Part shown: piece after piece, positions 44,658 to 52,292 of the stretch
Layout of the letters: every line of letters begins with the position of its first letter
Position numbering within the stretch: position 1 is the stretch's first letter
DNA from: Bog-756 sp963753905
GTDB lineage: Bacteria; Actinomycetota; Acidimicrobiia; Acidimicrobiales; RAAP-2
Length of the DNA stretch: 64,000 bases
NCBI GenBank assembly: GCA_963753905.1
Contig: CAVWDZ010000001.1
Coordinates: forward strand, 496,001-560,000
Reading direction: 5' to 3'
Notes under the pieces: model-generated
Told to the model about the DNA's origin: nothing
What the model saw: the letters and a program-made list of their open reading frames with translations, nothing else
Databases searched by the model: none
Position numbers and translations under genes: made by a program

Positions 44658-45317
44658 CTACGTCACGTAGCTTGCTACTCGTTGATAGAGAGGCCCGCTG
44701 GCCAGTTGCTCCAGGGTCTTCAGCGTCCAGTCCTTCGACACAGGCAGACAGCGCGGTGTCGGGTCGGTGAGCCCGATCTGGCTAAGGCGAACGGAGATGG
44801 CAGCTTGCGAGACGCCGAAGGTCTGGGCCAGGTCCGGCAGGTGCTGTACGCCCGAGCAGTAGATGCGCTTGACCCATGGCCTCGGCATCAGCAGGCAGCC
44901 GGCGAAGTAGTCGCAGATCCGCTCGATCATGTCGTGCCGCTCGTTCTCGGGGAAGGCCGAGTAGATGAACTCTGCGAACCGGTGGTCGATGATGTGCTTG
45001 ACCTCGTGGGCCAGGCTAAAGCGTTGGCGGGTGGCGGGCTCGGAACCGTTCAGAACAACCAGCCAGCGGCCTCTTGACCAATGCGTCGCACCCGACGTCG
45101 GGAACGGGCTCATGCGCATGACCTGCACGTAGGGCAGTTCGGTGATGATGCGCTCAGGCACCGATGGTTCGGTGACACCAGACAGCGCCAGGTACTTCTG
45201 CGCTTGCAGCTCGGCCAGACGCAACGCCTCGGAGTAGCGCAATGGACGCAGGGGCACGGTGTCACGGAGGTTGGTCAGGACGCGAGGGTTGGTTGAGTTA
45301 GAAGAAGAAGCAGCCAT
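44658..45317 (-). CDS. ImmA/IrrE-family metallopeptidase
   Basis: 219 residues. The zinc-peptidase motif is HEVKH at 104-108, with a downstream DYFAGCLLMP helix (from D136) that supplies the third ligand region. In ICEBs1 the ImmA peptidase cleaves the ImmR repressor to release excision genes. Here an XRE-type repressor gene is two genes upstream and the recombinase gene immediately downstream, so the same logic is likely. The C-terminal part (VSQAAISVRLSQIGL) may be a winged/HTH-like segment. The start overlaps the end of the upstream gene by 20 bp. Confidence 0.88.
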   Translation of the reverse strand: MAASSSNSTNPRVLTNLRDTVPLRPLRYSEALRLAELQAQKYLALSGVTEPSVPERIITELPYVQVMRMSPFPTSGATHWSRGRWLVVLNGSEPATRQRFSLAHEVKHIIDHRFAEFIYSAFPENERHDMIERICDYFAGCLLMPRPWVKRIYCSGVQHLPDLAQTFGVSQAAISVRLSQIGLTDPTPRCLPVSKDWTLKTLEQLASGPLYQRVASYVT

Positions 45318-46098
45318 GTCGGTCCTCGTCGATTTGCTTGAGCAACGGCCTCGGACTGTCGGCGCTCCGGTAGTCGTAGAGCAGAGGGTGGTCGTTACGG
45401 TCGAGCCAGTACAGCGACCAGTTCAGGTCTTCGGGATCCTTCCGCAACACGGCCACCCGGCTCCCTCGACGGGGTTGGATTGGTGAGTCGTCGGTGACGG
45501 CGAGGGTCGGGTCATGCTCGACAATGGCGATGGAGTTGCCTCGCAGTCTCGGTTCCAGCCACGAGCTGTCGCCTGGCGCATTGTGCTTCACGCAGAAGCG
45601 GCGCACAGCGGACAGGTCACGAGGGGACGGACGACGACCACGGTGGTTTGCCGATCCTACCTTCCGACAGGCGTCGAGGTCGGAGAGCGCCGAGGCGATT
45701 GCCTGCTTAACGTCGTGCTGATTGGGGAGAGTGTTTAGATTACCGACAGTGCCCATAAATTCACGCGGTATCTTGGTGTCGTCGTTGACGGCAAATGCCA
45801 GCGCACCTGAAGGTCGCAGGCGTCCGACAAGGCCCGCCAACCCGGATTCGTCGGTCAGGTCAGTCAACCTGGCTACCAGGAGCATGGTGATAGACAGCCG
45901 TTCCATGCAGTCCAACACCACATCGAACATCGCCTCGTGAAGTATCGACTTGCTGGACGCATGAACCTCGATGATTCGCAAGTCGAGTAGAGAAGCAGCC
46001 TGCTCGCAGGCCATGATGTCGTTGCGCAGCTGGCGTCGTCGGGCGAGCCGACCCACGTGGGTGTCGGCCCTGGCGTAGATGAAGCAGTTCGTCTTCAT
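45298..46098 (-). CDS. Serine-recombinase-like domain lacking the catalytic serine, fused to DUF3024
   Basis: 266 residues. Residues 1-110 follow the resolvase N-domain pattern: FIYARAD where active enzymes have YxRVS, then CEQAASLLDLRIIEVHASSKS, then SITMLLVARLTDLTDE where active enzymes have LDRLxR. Both the serine and the following arginine are missing, so catalysis is not expected. The C-terminal ~40 residues (WSLYWLDRNDHPLLYDY ... LLKQIDEDRHGCFFF) match the DUF3024 pattern. The gene lies between repressor and ImmA genes, overlapping both neighbours (ATGA with the repressor). A regulatory or recombinase-partner role is inferred. Confidence 0.72.
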   Translation of the reverse strand: MKTNCFIYARADTHVGRLARRRQLRNDIMACEQAASLLDLRIIEVHASSKSILHEAMFDVVLDCMERLSITMLLVARLTDLTDESGLAGLVGRLRPSGALAFAVNDDTKIPREFMGTVGNLNTLPNQHDVKQAIASALSDLDACRKVGSANHRGRRPSPRDLSAVRRFCVKHNAPGDSSWLEPRLRGNSIAIVEHDPTLAVTDDSPIQPRRGSRVAVLRKDPEDLNWSLYWLDRNDHPLLYDYRSADSPRPLLKQIDEDRHGCFFF

Positions 46099-46523
46099 GC
46101 CGCCCTCCGCGACGTCGAATCACCCTTCGGCTTGCTGGGCTTCTTCTGCTTCGGTGGGAAGACCGGTTGGTCCTTCGGGATGTTGTAGTAGTTGCGGAGC
46201 AACTCGAAGTAGCGCTCCAGGTCCGCTACTGCCTGGGGCGGCAGTTCGTACTTTGCTCGGAGATATGGGCGGAAGGTCGGTAGCCGCTCCGGCGACTCGT
46301 AGCCAGCCAGGCTGTAGAGGTCCTCGAAATCCACCTCCAGTGCCCGGGCGATTGTCATGAGGTGCTTCGGAGCAGGCGAATCGTACTGCCCGTCTTCGAG
46401 CTTGCTCCAGTACGAAAGGTGCAGGCCCGATCGGTTGGCAGCATCAAGCAGCGACCATCCTCGCGACGTGCGTCTGTCTCGGATGTATTCCCCTAATGTT
46501 TGATTCTTTTTATCCTTAATCAT
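46095..46523 (-). CDS. XRE-family repressor-like regulator
   Basis: 142 residues, opening MIKDKKNQTLGEYIRDRRTS. The HTH (about residues 11-60) is LGEYIRDRRTSRGWSLLDAANRSGLHLSYWSKLEDG, given here as a motif range: recognition helix region LHLSYWSKLE. A helical C-terminal part (ADLERYFELLRNYYNIP) and basic tail follow. It is first gene of the four-gene integrase operon and overlaps the next gene (ATGA). GGAG at 46533-46536 is its ribosome-binding site and a promoter lies just upstream. Likely the ICE repressor inactivated by ImmA. Confidence 0.88.
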   Translation of the reverse strand: MIKDKKNQTLGEYIRDRRTSRGWSLLDAANRSGLHLSYWSKLEDGQYDSPAPKHLMTIARALEVDFEDLYSLAGYESPERLPTFRPYLRAKYELPPQAVADLERYFELLRNYYNIPKDQPVFPPKQKKPSKPKGDSTSRRAA

Positions 46524-46551
46524 TACTAGTTACTCCAAATTCTTTACCCAT

Positions 46552-46580
46552 ATTTTCTCAAACTATTTTCCGTTCGTCAA
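46552..46580 (-). promoter_or_regulatory. Promoter of the repressor-ImmA-recombinase operon
   Basis: On the minus strand, TTGACG (complement of 46575-46580), 17 bp, then GAAAAT (complement of 46552-46557). It lies in an A/T-rich stretch that contrasts sharply with the surrounding DNA, and the repressor start is 29 bp downstream. Confidence 0.55.
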
Positions 46581-46631
46581 ATCGTTTTTGCTGGTCATTG
46601 GGGATATCTGCGTTTATATGTTGGTGAGTAA

Positions 46632-46694
46632 TGCTGGGAGAGAGGGTCTTATATATGGTGGAGAAGCCCACAAAAAGACCCTCCCATCCCAGCA
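46632..46694. terminator. Long imperfect hairpin between two minus-strand operons
   Basis: Outer arms TGCTGGGA (46632-46639) and TCCCAGCA (46687-46694), inner arms GAGGGTCTT (46642-46650) and AAGACCCTC (46675-46683), and an inner GTGG/CCAC stem in the loop. It starts 15 bp after the ribbon-helix-helix gene stop and ends about 50 bp before the repressor promoter. It may terminate the transfer operon, although a T-run does not follow, or be a protein-binding or structured-RNA element. Confidence 0.5.
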
Positions 46695-46708
46695 TGAATT
46701 GCACCTGG

Positions 46709-47023
46709 CTACTGCTCGCCGTCGCTTTCAGGCTCCTTGGCCTGAGAACCACGACGGCGCCCGGTGGGCTTGATCGTCCGAACATTGTCGGCGACGTTGC
46801 TCACCAGCTGCTCGATGGCCTTGCGCTTGGCTGACGCCTCACGCTCGACCTCGTCGAGAGCTTCCTGGGCCCGGGCGGTCAGGTCGCCACCGGCGACCTT
46901 GCGCTCGAGGTGGGAGGCGATGGCCTCGCGGATCTGCTCGATCTGGCTTGTGCCCTCAAGTTGGGCGACCAGAGTCAGCATCTCCGAGGTTTCGTCCTCC
47001 AGGCGGATGGCGATGGTCTTCAT
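46709..47023 (-). CDS. Ribbon-helix-helix (CopG/Arc-like) DNA-binding protein
   Basis: 104 residues from ATG 47023; the GC-rich upstream frame is not coding-like. The opening MKTIAIRLEDETSEMLTLVA followed by QIEQIREAIASHLERKV matches the ribbon-helix-helix fold: a beta strand with alternating hydrophobics and two helices. A basic C-terminal tail (IKPTGRRRGSQAKE) follows. No toxin partner is adjacent. It is the last gene of the transfer operon, 154 bp beyond the methyltransferase stop, so it may be an autoregulator or a mobilisation accessory protein. Confidence 0.75.
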   Translation of the reverse strand: MKTIAIRLEDETSEMLTLVAQLEGTSQIEQIREAIASHLERKVAGGDLTARAQEALDEVEREASAKRKAIEQLVSNVADNVRTIKPTGRRRGSQAKEPESDGEQ

Positions 47024-47177
47024 GTCACCCACCTTCCCGTGGCGCCGTGCCGCATGTGCGGCCGGCGGTAGCTGAAAAATTGCAGTTGCACTGCAATACC
47101 TCCTTGGTGCTTGCGGCCGGAAATCCCGGTGGATTGCCTGGGAAGCCGCATGACACCAACGAGGTGCACAGACTGAG

Positions 47178-48344
47178 TCATGACCTGGGCCGTGCCTCCT
47201 CGATGCGCGCCATCGCCAGTTGTCGGTACTCGGCAGATATCTCGACCCCGAGCCAGTCCCGGTGTAGCTGTTCGGCCACCAACCCGACCGTGCCCGCCCC
47301 CATGAACGGATCGAGCACCACGCCAGGCAATGTCGGTGCCTGGCAGCCGCAGGGGACGAGGTCACCGACTTCACGCACGGTGTGCCAGCGGTCCCTGAAA
47401 CGCATCACCTGGGCATCGCGTGGTCGCGGCCCCTTGGCCGGTGGCCCGACCGGGATGCGGGTGACCGATACCTGTCTCTTCCAGGGCATGCCGCAGCGGG
47501 TACAGACCGCCTCAGGACAGGTAGCCAAGATCGGCCGCCGCACGAGGTCTGGCGGAAAGGTGGCGAAGTGCGGCCCACGGAAGCCACGAGTCGGGATCTC
47601 CCAGACCGAGCCGGGGTTCCTGCCCAACGGGTGTCCTGGCTGCCCATCGGGGCGGGCCCGACGCAGCCCCCCTTGGCTGCCCTTGGCCAGTGGCCCAGCC
47701 CATGCGGGTGTCTCGGCTTGGTCCGATGTGTCCTTCCTGCCAGCCGTGGAGCGGTGCGGTTCTCGGATGGCATCGAGGTCGAAGTAGTAGCGGGGCGATC
47801 GAACCAGGAAGTAGACGACTTCGTAGGTCAGGTTCAGGCGGTCGGCGACCGAGTTGGGCAATGGGTTGGGCTTGCTCCAGATGACCTTCCCCCGGACGGT
47901 CCAGCCGTCGCCCATGAGTGCCAGCAGCAGCCGTTCGGGAGCTGCCAGCAAGCCCTTCGCTGGTGCGCCGAACTTGGGGTGCCGCGAGAACGAGTCGCCG
48001 AGGTTCAGCCACAGACTCCCGCCGGGCTTGAGTACCCGGGCAACCTCCGACATAACGGCTTGTAGGTCGTCAACCCAGTCGTCGACTGTGGCTTCCAGGC
48101 CGATCTGGCCGGGTACGAAGTAGTCACGAAGGGCGTAGTAGGGCGGGCTGGTGACGCAGCAGTCGATACAGCCGTCGGGCAGTTCACGGAGCTCTTCGGT
48201 AGCGTCGCCCAGCAGGATGGTCCGCCGCGGGATGTCAATAGGTGGCGTGGGTTCGCCGACGCCAACGGCCGGTTGGGATCGGCAGTAGCCCCTGGGTTGC
48301 AGCTTCGCCCAGCTTCGTTGGTTGGTAATGGTTGTGGTGTTCAT
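47178..48344 (-). CDS. Site-specific DNA methyltransferase (N4-cytosine/N6-adenine, beta class)
   Basis: 388 residues. The catalytic motif TSPPY (65-69) precedes the AdoMet-binding DPFMGAGT (345-352), the order of beta-class enzymes. A middle segment (WSKPNPLPNSVADRLNLTYEV) is typical of the group that includes N4-cytosine and N6-adenine methylases. Cysteines (CTRCGMPW, CGCQ) form a probable zinc site in the recognition-domain region. No restriction endonuclease gene is nearby, so it looks like an orphan methylase that protects the element during transfer. It overlaps the replication-relaxation gene by 4 bp (ATGA). Confidence 0.9.
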   Translation of the reverse strand: MNTTTITNQRSWAKLQPRGYCRSQPAVGVGEPTPPIDIPRRTILLGDATEELRELPDGCIDCCVTSPPYYALRDYFVPGQIGLEATVDDWVDDLQAVMSEVARVLKPGGSLWLNLGDSFSRHPKFGAPAKGLLAAPERLLLALMGDGWTVRGKVIWSKPNPLPNSVADRLNLTYEVVYFLVRSPRYYFDLDAIREPHRSTAGRKDTSDQAETPAWAGPLAKGSQGGLRRARPDGQPGHPLGRNPGSVWEIPTRGFRGPHFATFPPDLVRRPILATCPEAVCTRCGMPWKRQVSVTRIPVGPPAKGPRPRDAQVMRFRDRWHTVREVGDLVPCGCQAPTLPGVVLDPFMGAGTVGLVAEQLHRDWLGVEISAEYRQLAMARIEEARPRS

Positions 48345-49297
48345 GTCACCTCCTTTCCGTTAGTGATCGGCACGGCTGTGCCGGTAGCCATCTGATGCGG
48401 CGCCGAGCCGGCGGTCGTGACCATGAATATCTGCCAGTGCTCGGGCGGCAGACTGGCCAGGACGTCGATCAGGAATGAGGCTCGCTGCTCGTCAGGTGCC
48501 ACCCAGAGCACAAAGGGGAAGATGCCTGTTTCGGCTTGCTCTCGGCCGCTCTGCCAGTAACGGACATAGGTCTTGGCCTTGGCGATGATGTGTGGTCGGT
48601 GCTCCGTTGAGCAGTCCGCTTCGATGAAATAGCGGTCTTCGTAGTCATCGATGGCAACCACAGCCAGGGCATCTGGTTTCAGGATGCTTCGGGCGCCACC
48701 AGGTCCGAAGTAGTTGCGCCAGCACTTCGGTTCGGAGTCGTAGGCCAGCAGCTCCATCGAGGTCGAGCGCTCCAGTTCCCTCAAGCAGACGTAGAGCTCG
48801 CTGACTGCTAGGGCGTGGCGCAGATAGCTCGGTCGAGGTGTCCAGACAGGTCGGAAGCGCCAACGATCGGGATGGAGCAGCCGTTGACCAGCGAGGCCGA
48901 GGGCGTAGACCCCGCCAGCGGAGCCAGCACGTTGTCCACCAATGGTCCGTTCGAGTCGCGTCAGCACGTGCCAGCGGACGAGTTGCCCGAGGTGCTTGCG
49001 GGCGAGTCGGGCTCCGGCCGATGCGTCCCCGTAGTGGAGGTGTTGAACCTGACGACCGGTGACGACACCCAAACGCCCCACGTCGGCCATGACGGCCCGC
49101 TGTTGACCGTGGAGCTGTCCGCTGAGGGCTTCGACTCGGGACCGGGTGACATATACCCGTTTGGCCTTCGGCCTGGAAGAAGTGGAACTGTTTTGATCTA
49201 GAGATTCCCCGGCAGATTTGCTGCCCTTACCTGTTGCTATCAGGGAAGATGCAGCCAGGTACTCGACCCGACCGGAACGGCTCTGCGGCGCGCTCAT
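48341..49297 (-). CDS. Replication-relaxation family protein
   Basis: 318 residues. The region after about residue 65 matches the actinobacterial replication-relaxation family: a winged-helix N-terminal part (QQRAVMADVGRLGVVTGRQVQHLHYG, RLARKHLGQLVRWHVLTRLER) and an alpha/beta C-terminal domain (LKPDALAVV, RYFIEADCSTEHRPHIIAKAKTYVRYW). Such proteins are linked to transfer-type elements and may cooperate with the coupling ATPase in replication or relaxation of the element; biochemical detail is scarce. The gene overlaps both neighbours by ATGA junctions. Confidence 0.85.
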   Translation of the reverse strand: MSAPQSRSGRVEYLAASSLIATGKGSKSAGESLDQNSSTSSRPKAKRVYVTRSRVEALSGQLHGQQRAVMADVGRLGVVTGRQVQHLHYGDASAGARLARKHLGQLVRWHVLTRLERTIGGQRAGSAGGVYALGLAGQRLLHPDRWRFRPVWTPRPSYLRHALAVSELYVCLRELERSTSMELLAYDSEPKCWRNYFGPGGARSILKPDALAVVAIDDYEDRYFIEADCSTEHRPHIIAKAKTYVRYWQSGREQAETGIFPFVLWVAPDEQRASFLIDVLASLPPEHWQIFMVTTAGSAPHQMATGTAVPITNGKEVT

Positions 49298-51552
49298 GAC
49301 GCTCTCTCCGGTCTGGTTCGGCGCCCCAGTCCGCCTGCCGAGCCGCCCACTTGACGCTCCCGGATGGCACGTTCTACATCCTCCCGGTCAACTCCGTAGC
49401 GGCCCCGGGAGTGGACCCGGATGTCATCAGCGTCCGATGAGATCGGTCCGAGCGCCCGGGTCTTGCCGGTGGCTGGCGCCTGGGTGGTCCCGGCGGCGAA
49501 CAACTGGCAGACCACCTCGAAGGCTCCCAGGCCCTGCAGGTCGTCGGCCGACAAGATGGTCCCCATCTCCCTCGCCATGATCCGGGCGTCCCCGGCGGGT
49601 AGTTGCCAGACGACTCGGGAGCGGCAATTTGCTAAAACGGCGTGTAGGGCTTCTTCACCGAGCTGGCCTAAATGTTGGTTCGCCAAAGCCATGCCCAGCC
49701 CTAGTCCTCGAGCCTCTGCCAGCATCGAGGGCATCGGTGTGGGGAGATGGACGAAGTGCTGAAACTCGTCCAGGTAGGCCATCACCGGTCGGCGCATGGC
49801 TGGGTCGATACCAGCCCGGGCCGTCGTGGCGTGCCATAACTCGGCCACAATCAGGGCCCCCATGAGCGATGCTGCCTCTTCGCCCAATAGACCCGATGCC
49901 AGCGAGCAGAGCAACACCTTGCCGCTGGCTAGTACATCGCCTAAATCGAGCAATGGCGCGCTCTGCCCAATAATGGATCTGACCGTGGGGCGCATGGTGA
50001 AGGCACGCGTCTTATTTAAAACCGGTCCCATTACGTTCTGTTTCTCCGCATCAGATAGCGCCTCGTACCAAGACCAAAAAGGTTGCAAACCCGTCGGATC
50101 GTCCAACGGCCCCACTAGTCGCCTTCGATAGTTGGGGTCGGTGAGGATGAGCGGGACTTCGCAGAGCGTTGTGCCTTCCGAGCCGGCCAGGGTCAGCAGT
50201 GCCGCCCGGAGAATGTCATCGAGCCTCGGCCCCCAGGAGTGGCGGTACAAGCTCCGGAAGAGTCCCGTGAGATTCTCGACCACGACCTCGGCGCTGGCGC
50301 CCGTGGCCGAGCGAAGCGGGTTGAGGCCAACCGGCCGAGACGTGTCGGCGGGGTCCAAGATGACGATGTCGCGGCGCCGTTGCTCTGGCACCCGCTCCAG
50401 CACGGCCTGCACGAGGTCGCCCTTCGGATCGAGGAGCACAACGCCCCGTCCGGCTTCGAGATCGGAGACGACCATCTGCACCAGGAGGGTGCTCTTGCCG
50501 ACACCGGTCGGCCCGAGGAGGTGAACGTGCCGGAGTCGCGCGTTGACATCGAGGGCCATGGGTCGGTGGTCGCCGGGGTAGGTGCTGTCGGCTATCACAG
50601 TGCCGGTGGTGGGAATCAAGGGAGAGGGTGGAATCTGACGGCAACCGCCGAGGATCAGGCCCGGCATGGCCACCAGCTCGACTGGCCAGCCGACGAATCC
50701 TGTTAGCTCCTCCGAATTGAGGGTCGACGGCCAGGCTGATAGCGGGGTCCTGCGAACAGCCATCGACCTGGCTACCCAACGACTCGGCAGTGCTCGGCGC
50801 CGAAGATGTACCCCCGGAGCTCTCGTCTCGTGCCAGGCGGCCTCAACCTGCCGTAGCAGCCGAAGTTCGCTCCACCCGGTGGAAGCCCGGACACCAATCC
50901 GTCCGGTTGCCAGCAGCAGCGGCAGGCTCTGCTTTTTCCTCAGTGCTCCGACCGCCTCGCTGTCGGTCGGGCCGGTGGTCATGGTCAGCGGGATCGGGCT
51001 TGTCTGGCTGCCGCTAGCCACTTTCACTGGGGCAACGGGGCCGTGAGGGGTTAACAGCCACTGGACGACGATGGATTCCTTGGACTCCAACGGCTGGAGG
51101 CTGGCTAGCAAGTTGGCAGAGAGACCCTGTGGATCAATGAGTAGCGGCCGCTCGTGCGACGAGAGCCGGTACTCACCGGCCGTACGGACATCTACGACGG
51201 GAACGTCCAGCAGCTCGAAGCGCACCGCCGGGACGCTGGCCTGGAGGATGTTGCGCGCCGCCTGGCTCCACTCTTCTGGTACGACGAGGAAGTGGGTGAT
51301 ACCAGTGGCGGAGGCGTGGATCTCCAACGAAACGAACGGTACGGTCAACCAGCGTTTCCACCACGGGAGCAGCAGGCCGGAGAATCCTGCCAAGGTCCTG
51401 CTCACCCCTTCGGCTTCCAGGTTCCTGGGGAACGAGAGGCGATAGGCGACCAGCCTGGAACGGAGCCGCTTCTGCTCGGTCGACTTCACTAGGGTGATCC
51501 CGGCAATCAGGGCGAGGCCGGGGAGGGCCAGTAGTGCTAGATCGGTAATCAT
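49294..51552 (-). CDS. VirD4/TraG-like conjugative coupling ATPase
   Basis: 752 residues. The N-terminus has a hydrophobic segment (LALLALPGLALIAGITLV), a probable membrane anchor. The Walker A is GPTGVGKST with K353, followed by GRGVVLLDPKGDLVQAVLE. The Walker B is AYLDEFQHF (D595/E596), and the ARGLGLGMALANQHLGQL segment matches TraM-recognition/VirD4-type ATPases. It would drive DNA translocation to or through a conjugation channel. No relaxase or channel gene is seen in the window, so transfer may depend on other parts of the island or a helper. It overlaps the next gene by ATGA. Confidence 0.9.
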   Translation of the reverse strand: MITDLALLALPGLALIAGITLVKSTEQKRLRSRLVAYRLSFPRNLEAEGVSRTLAGFSGLLLPWWKRWLTVPFVSLEIHASATGITHFLVVPEEWSQAARNILQASVPAVRFELLDVPVVDVRTAGEYRLSSHERPLLIDPQGLSANLLASLQPLESKESIVVQWLLTPHGPVAPVKVASGSQTSPIPLTMTTGPTDSEAVGALRKKQSLPLLLATGRIGVRASTGWSELRLLRQVEAAWHETRAPGVHLRRRALPSRWVARSMAVRRTPLSAWPSTLNSEELTGFVGWPVELVAMPGLILGGCRQIPPSPLIPTTGTVIADSTYPGDHRPMALDVNARLRHVHLLGPTGVGKSTLLVQMVVSDLEAGRGVVLLDPKGDLVQAVLERVPEQRRRDIVILDPADTSRPVGLNPLRSATGASAEVVVENLTGLFRSLYRHSWGPRLDDILRAALLTLAGSEGTTLCEVPLILTDPNYRRRLVGPLDDPTGLQPFWSWYEALSDAEKQNVMGPVLNKTRAFTMRPTVRSIIGQSAPLLDLGDVLASGKVLLCSLASGLLGEEAASLMGALIVAELWHATTARAGIDPAMRRPVMAYLDEFQHFVHLPTPMPSMLAEARGLGLGMALANQHLGQLGEEALHAVLANCRSRVVWQLPAGDARIMAREMGTILSADDLQGLGAFEVVCQLFAAGTTQAPATGKTRALGPISSDADDIRVHSRGRYGVDREDVERAIRERQVGGSAGGLGRRTRPERAS

Positions 51553-51737
51553 GCGGCCGACCCCTTCGGCGTGGTCTTGCCCTTGACCTCCTTCAGCGCC
51601 CGTTCGCCCTCAGCGATGAACTTCCGTCTGTCCTCGCCACTCAGGTGGTCGACTAGGTCAAGGAGGGCAGCGGCCAGACGCTCGGCTTCAACTGCTTGGC
51701 GCAGTTTCGGATAAATCCGGATTTGATTGTTGGCCAC
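51549..51737 (-). CDS. Small acidic/basic helical protein
   Basis: 62 residues from GTG 51737, chosen because AGGAGG (complement of 51743-51748) ends five bases upstream; a second in-frame GTG at 51743 abuts this site. Mostly helical (LRQAVEAERLAAALLDLVDHL, EGERALKEVKGKTTPK). Function unknown. It overlaps the coupling-ATPase gene by 4 bp and is the first gene after the intergenic operator-like repeats. Confidence 0.7.
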   Translation of the reverse strand: MANNQIRIYPKLRQAVEAERLAAALLDLVDHLSGEDRRKFIAEGERALKEVKGKTTPKGSAA

Positions 51738-51743
51738 AAGCAC

Positions 51744-51900
51744 CTCCTCTCGTTATCGATTGACGACCGTCAAGCGGTCCAGGGGTGCGCGACGTCAAGA
51801 TCAACGATCCGGCTGGCACCCGCCCTTATCTCCGATATCTCACAGTCGTTGACATGCGTCAACAATGAATGTGAAAAGCACAACGAGATCCCGACGGTCA
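51744..51900. promoter_or_regulatory. Two inverted repeats upstream of the coupling-ATPase operon
   Basis: TTGAC-GACC-GTCAA at 51760-51773 and TTGAC-ATGC-GTCAA at 51849-51862, the second extended to GTTGAC...GTCAAC (51848-51863). They are 89 bp apart in the A/T-richer gap between the 56-residue membrane protein and the 62-residue gene. They look like paired operators or part of a transfer origin. Confidence 0.55.
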
Positions 51901-52071
51901 TCATTTATCGGAGTGCGGTCCGCGAATCAGCCACAGCAGAAGGCTTCCGATAACGAGGAGAACGAGGAGAGAAGGCAGTAGTGGCCAGAGCAGTCCGTAG
52001 ACCACTCTGGCCACCACCGCCACAGCGATAATGAGCACCAGCCCCTCACTGATTTTGGACCGCCAGCTCAC
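51901..52071 (-). CDS. Small membrane protein
   Basis: 56 residues from GTG 52071, which overlaps the stop of the preceding gene (GTGA). After a short basic start (MSWRSKISEG) nearly the whole protein is hydrophobic (LVLIIAVAVVARVVYGLLWP, SLLVLLVIGSLLLWL) and ends IRGPHSDK, so two membrane-spanning segments are likely. It is too short for a common family assignment. Context suggests a membrane component of the transfer module. Confidence 0.65.
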   Translation of the reverse strand: MSWRSKISEGLVLIIAVAVVARVVYGLLWPLLPSLLVLLVIGSLLLWLIRGPHSDK

Positions 52072-52292
52072 GGCTGCCAGTCGTTTGGCCGGGCCTGGCG
52101 AGCCGCCTCCATCATGGAGGAGAAGGCGTCGCTTGCCCGTTCGTGGAGCTTGATTTCGGCCTGGTAGATCTGACGATCGGCCATGACCTCGTTGAGGCGC
52201 TCCTGACAGCGCTCCACCTTGGACACCCGAACTGCGATGCCAAGACTGATGACCAGGCAGACCAGGAGCAGGCCGATGACGATGAGGATCAC
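52068..52292 (-). CDS. Small membrane-anchored coiled-coil protein
   Basis: 74 residues. One N-terminal transmembrane helix (MILIVIGLLLVCLVISLGIAV) is followed by a charged helical region (SKVERCQERLNEVMADRQIYQ) with coiled-coil character. It overlaps the upstream gene by ATGA and the downstream one by GTGA. Function unknown, but the tight spacing places it in the transfer operon. Confidence 0.7.
   Translation of the reverse strand: MILIVIGLLLVCLVISLGIAVRVSKVERCQERLNEVMADRQIYQAEIKLHERASDAFSSMMEAARQARPNDWQP

Noticed and set aside
46709..47374. 221-residue version of the ribbon-helix-helix protein
   Set aside because: The first 117 residues are Arg/Trp/Cys-rich shadow of the methylase gene; the RHH fold starts at ATG 47023.
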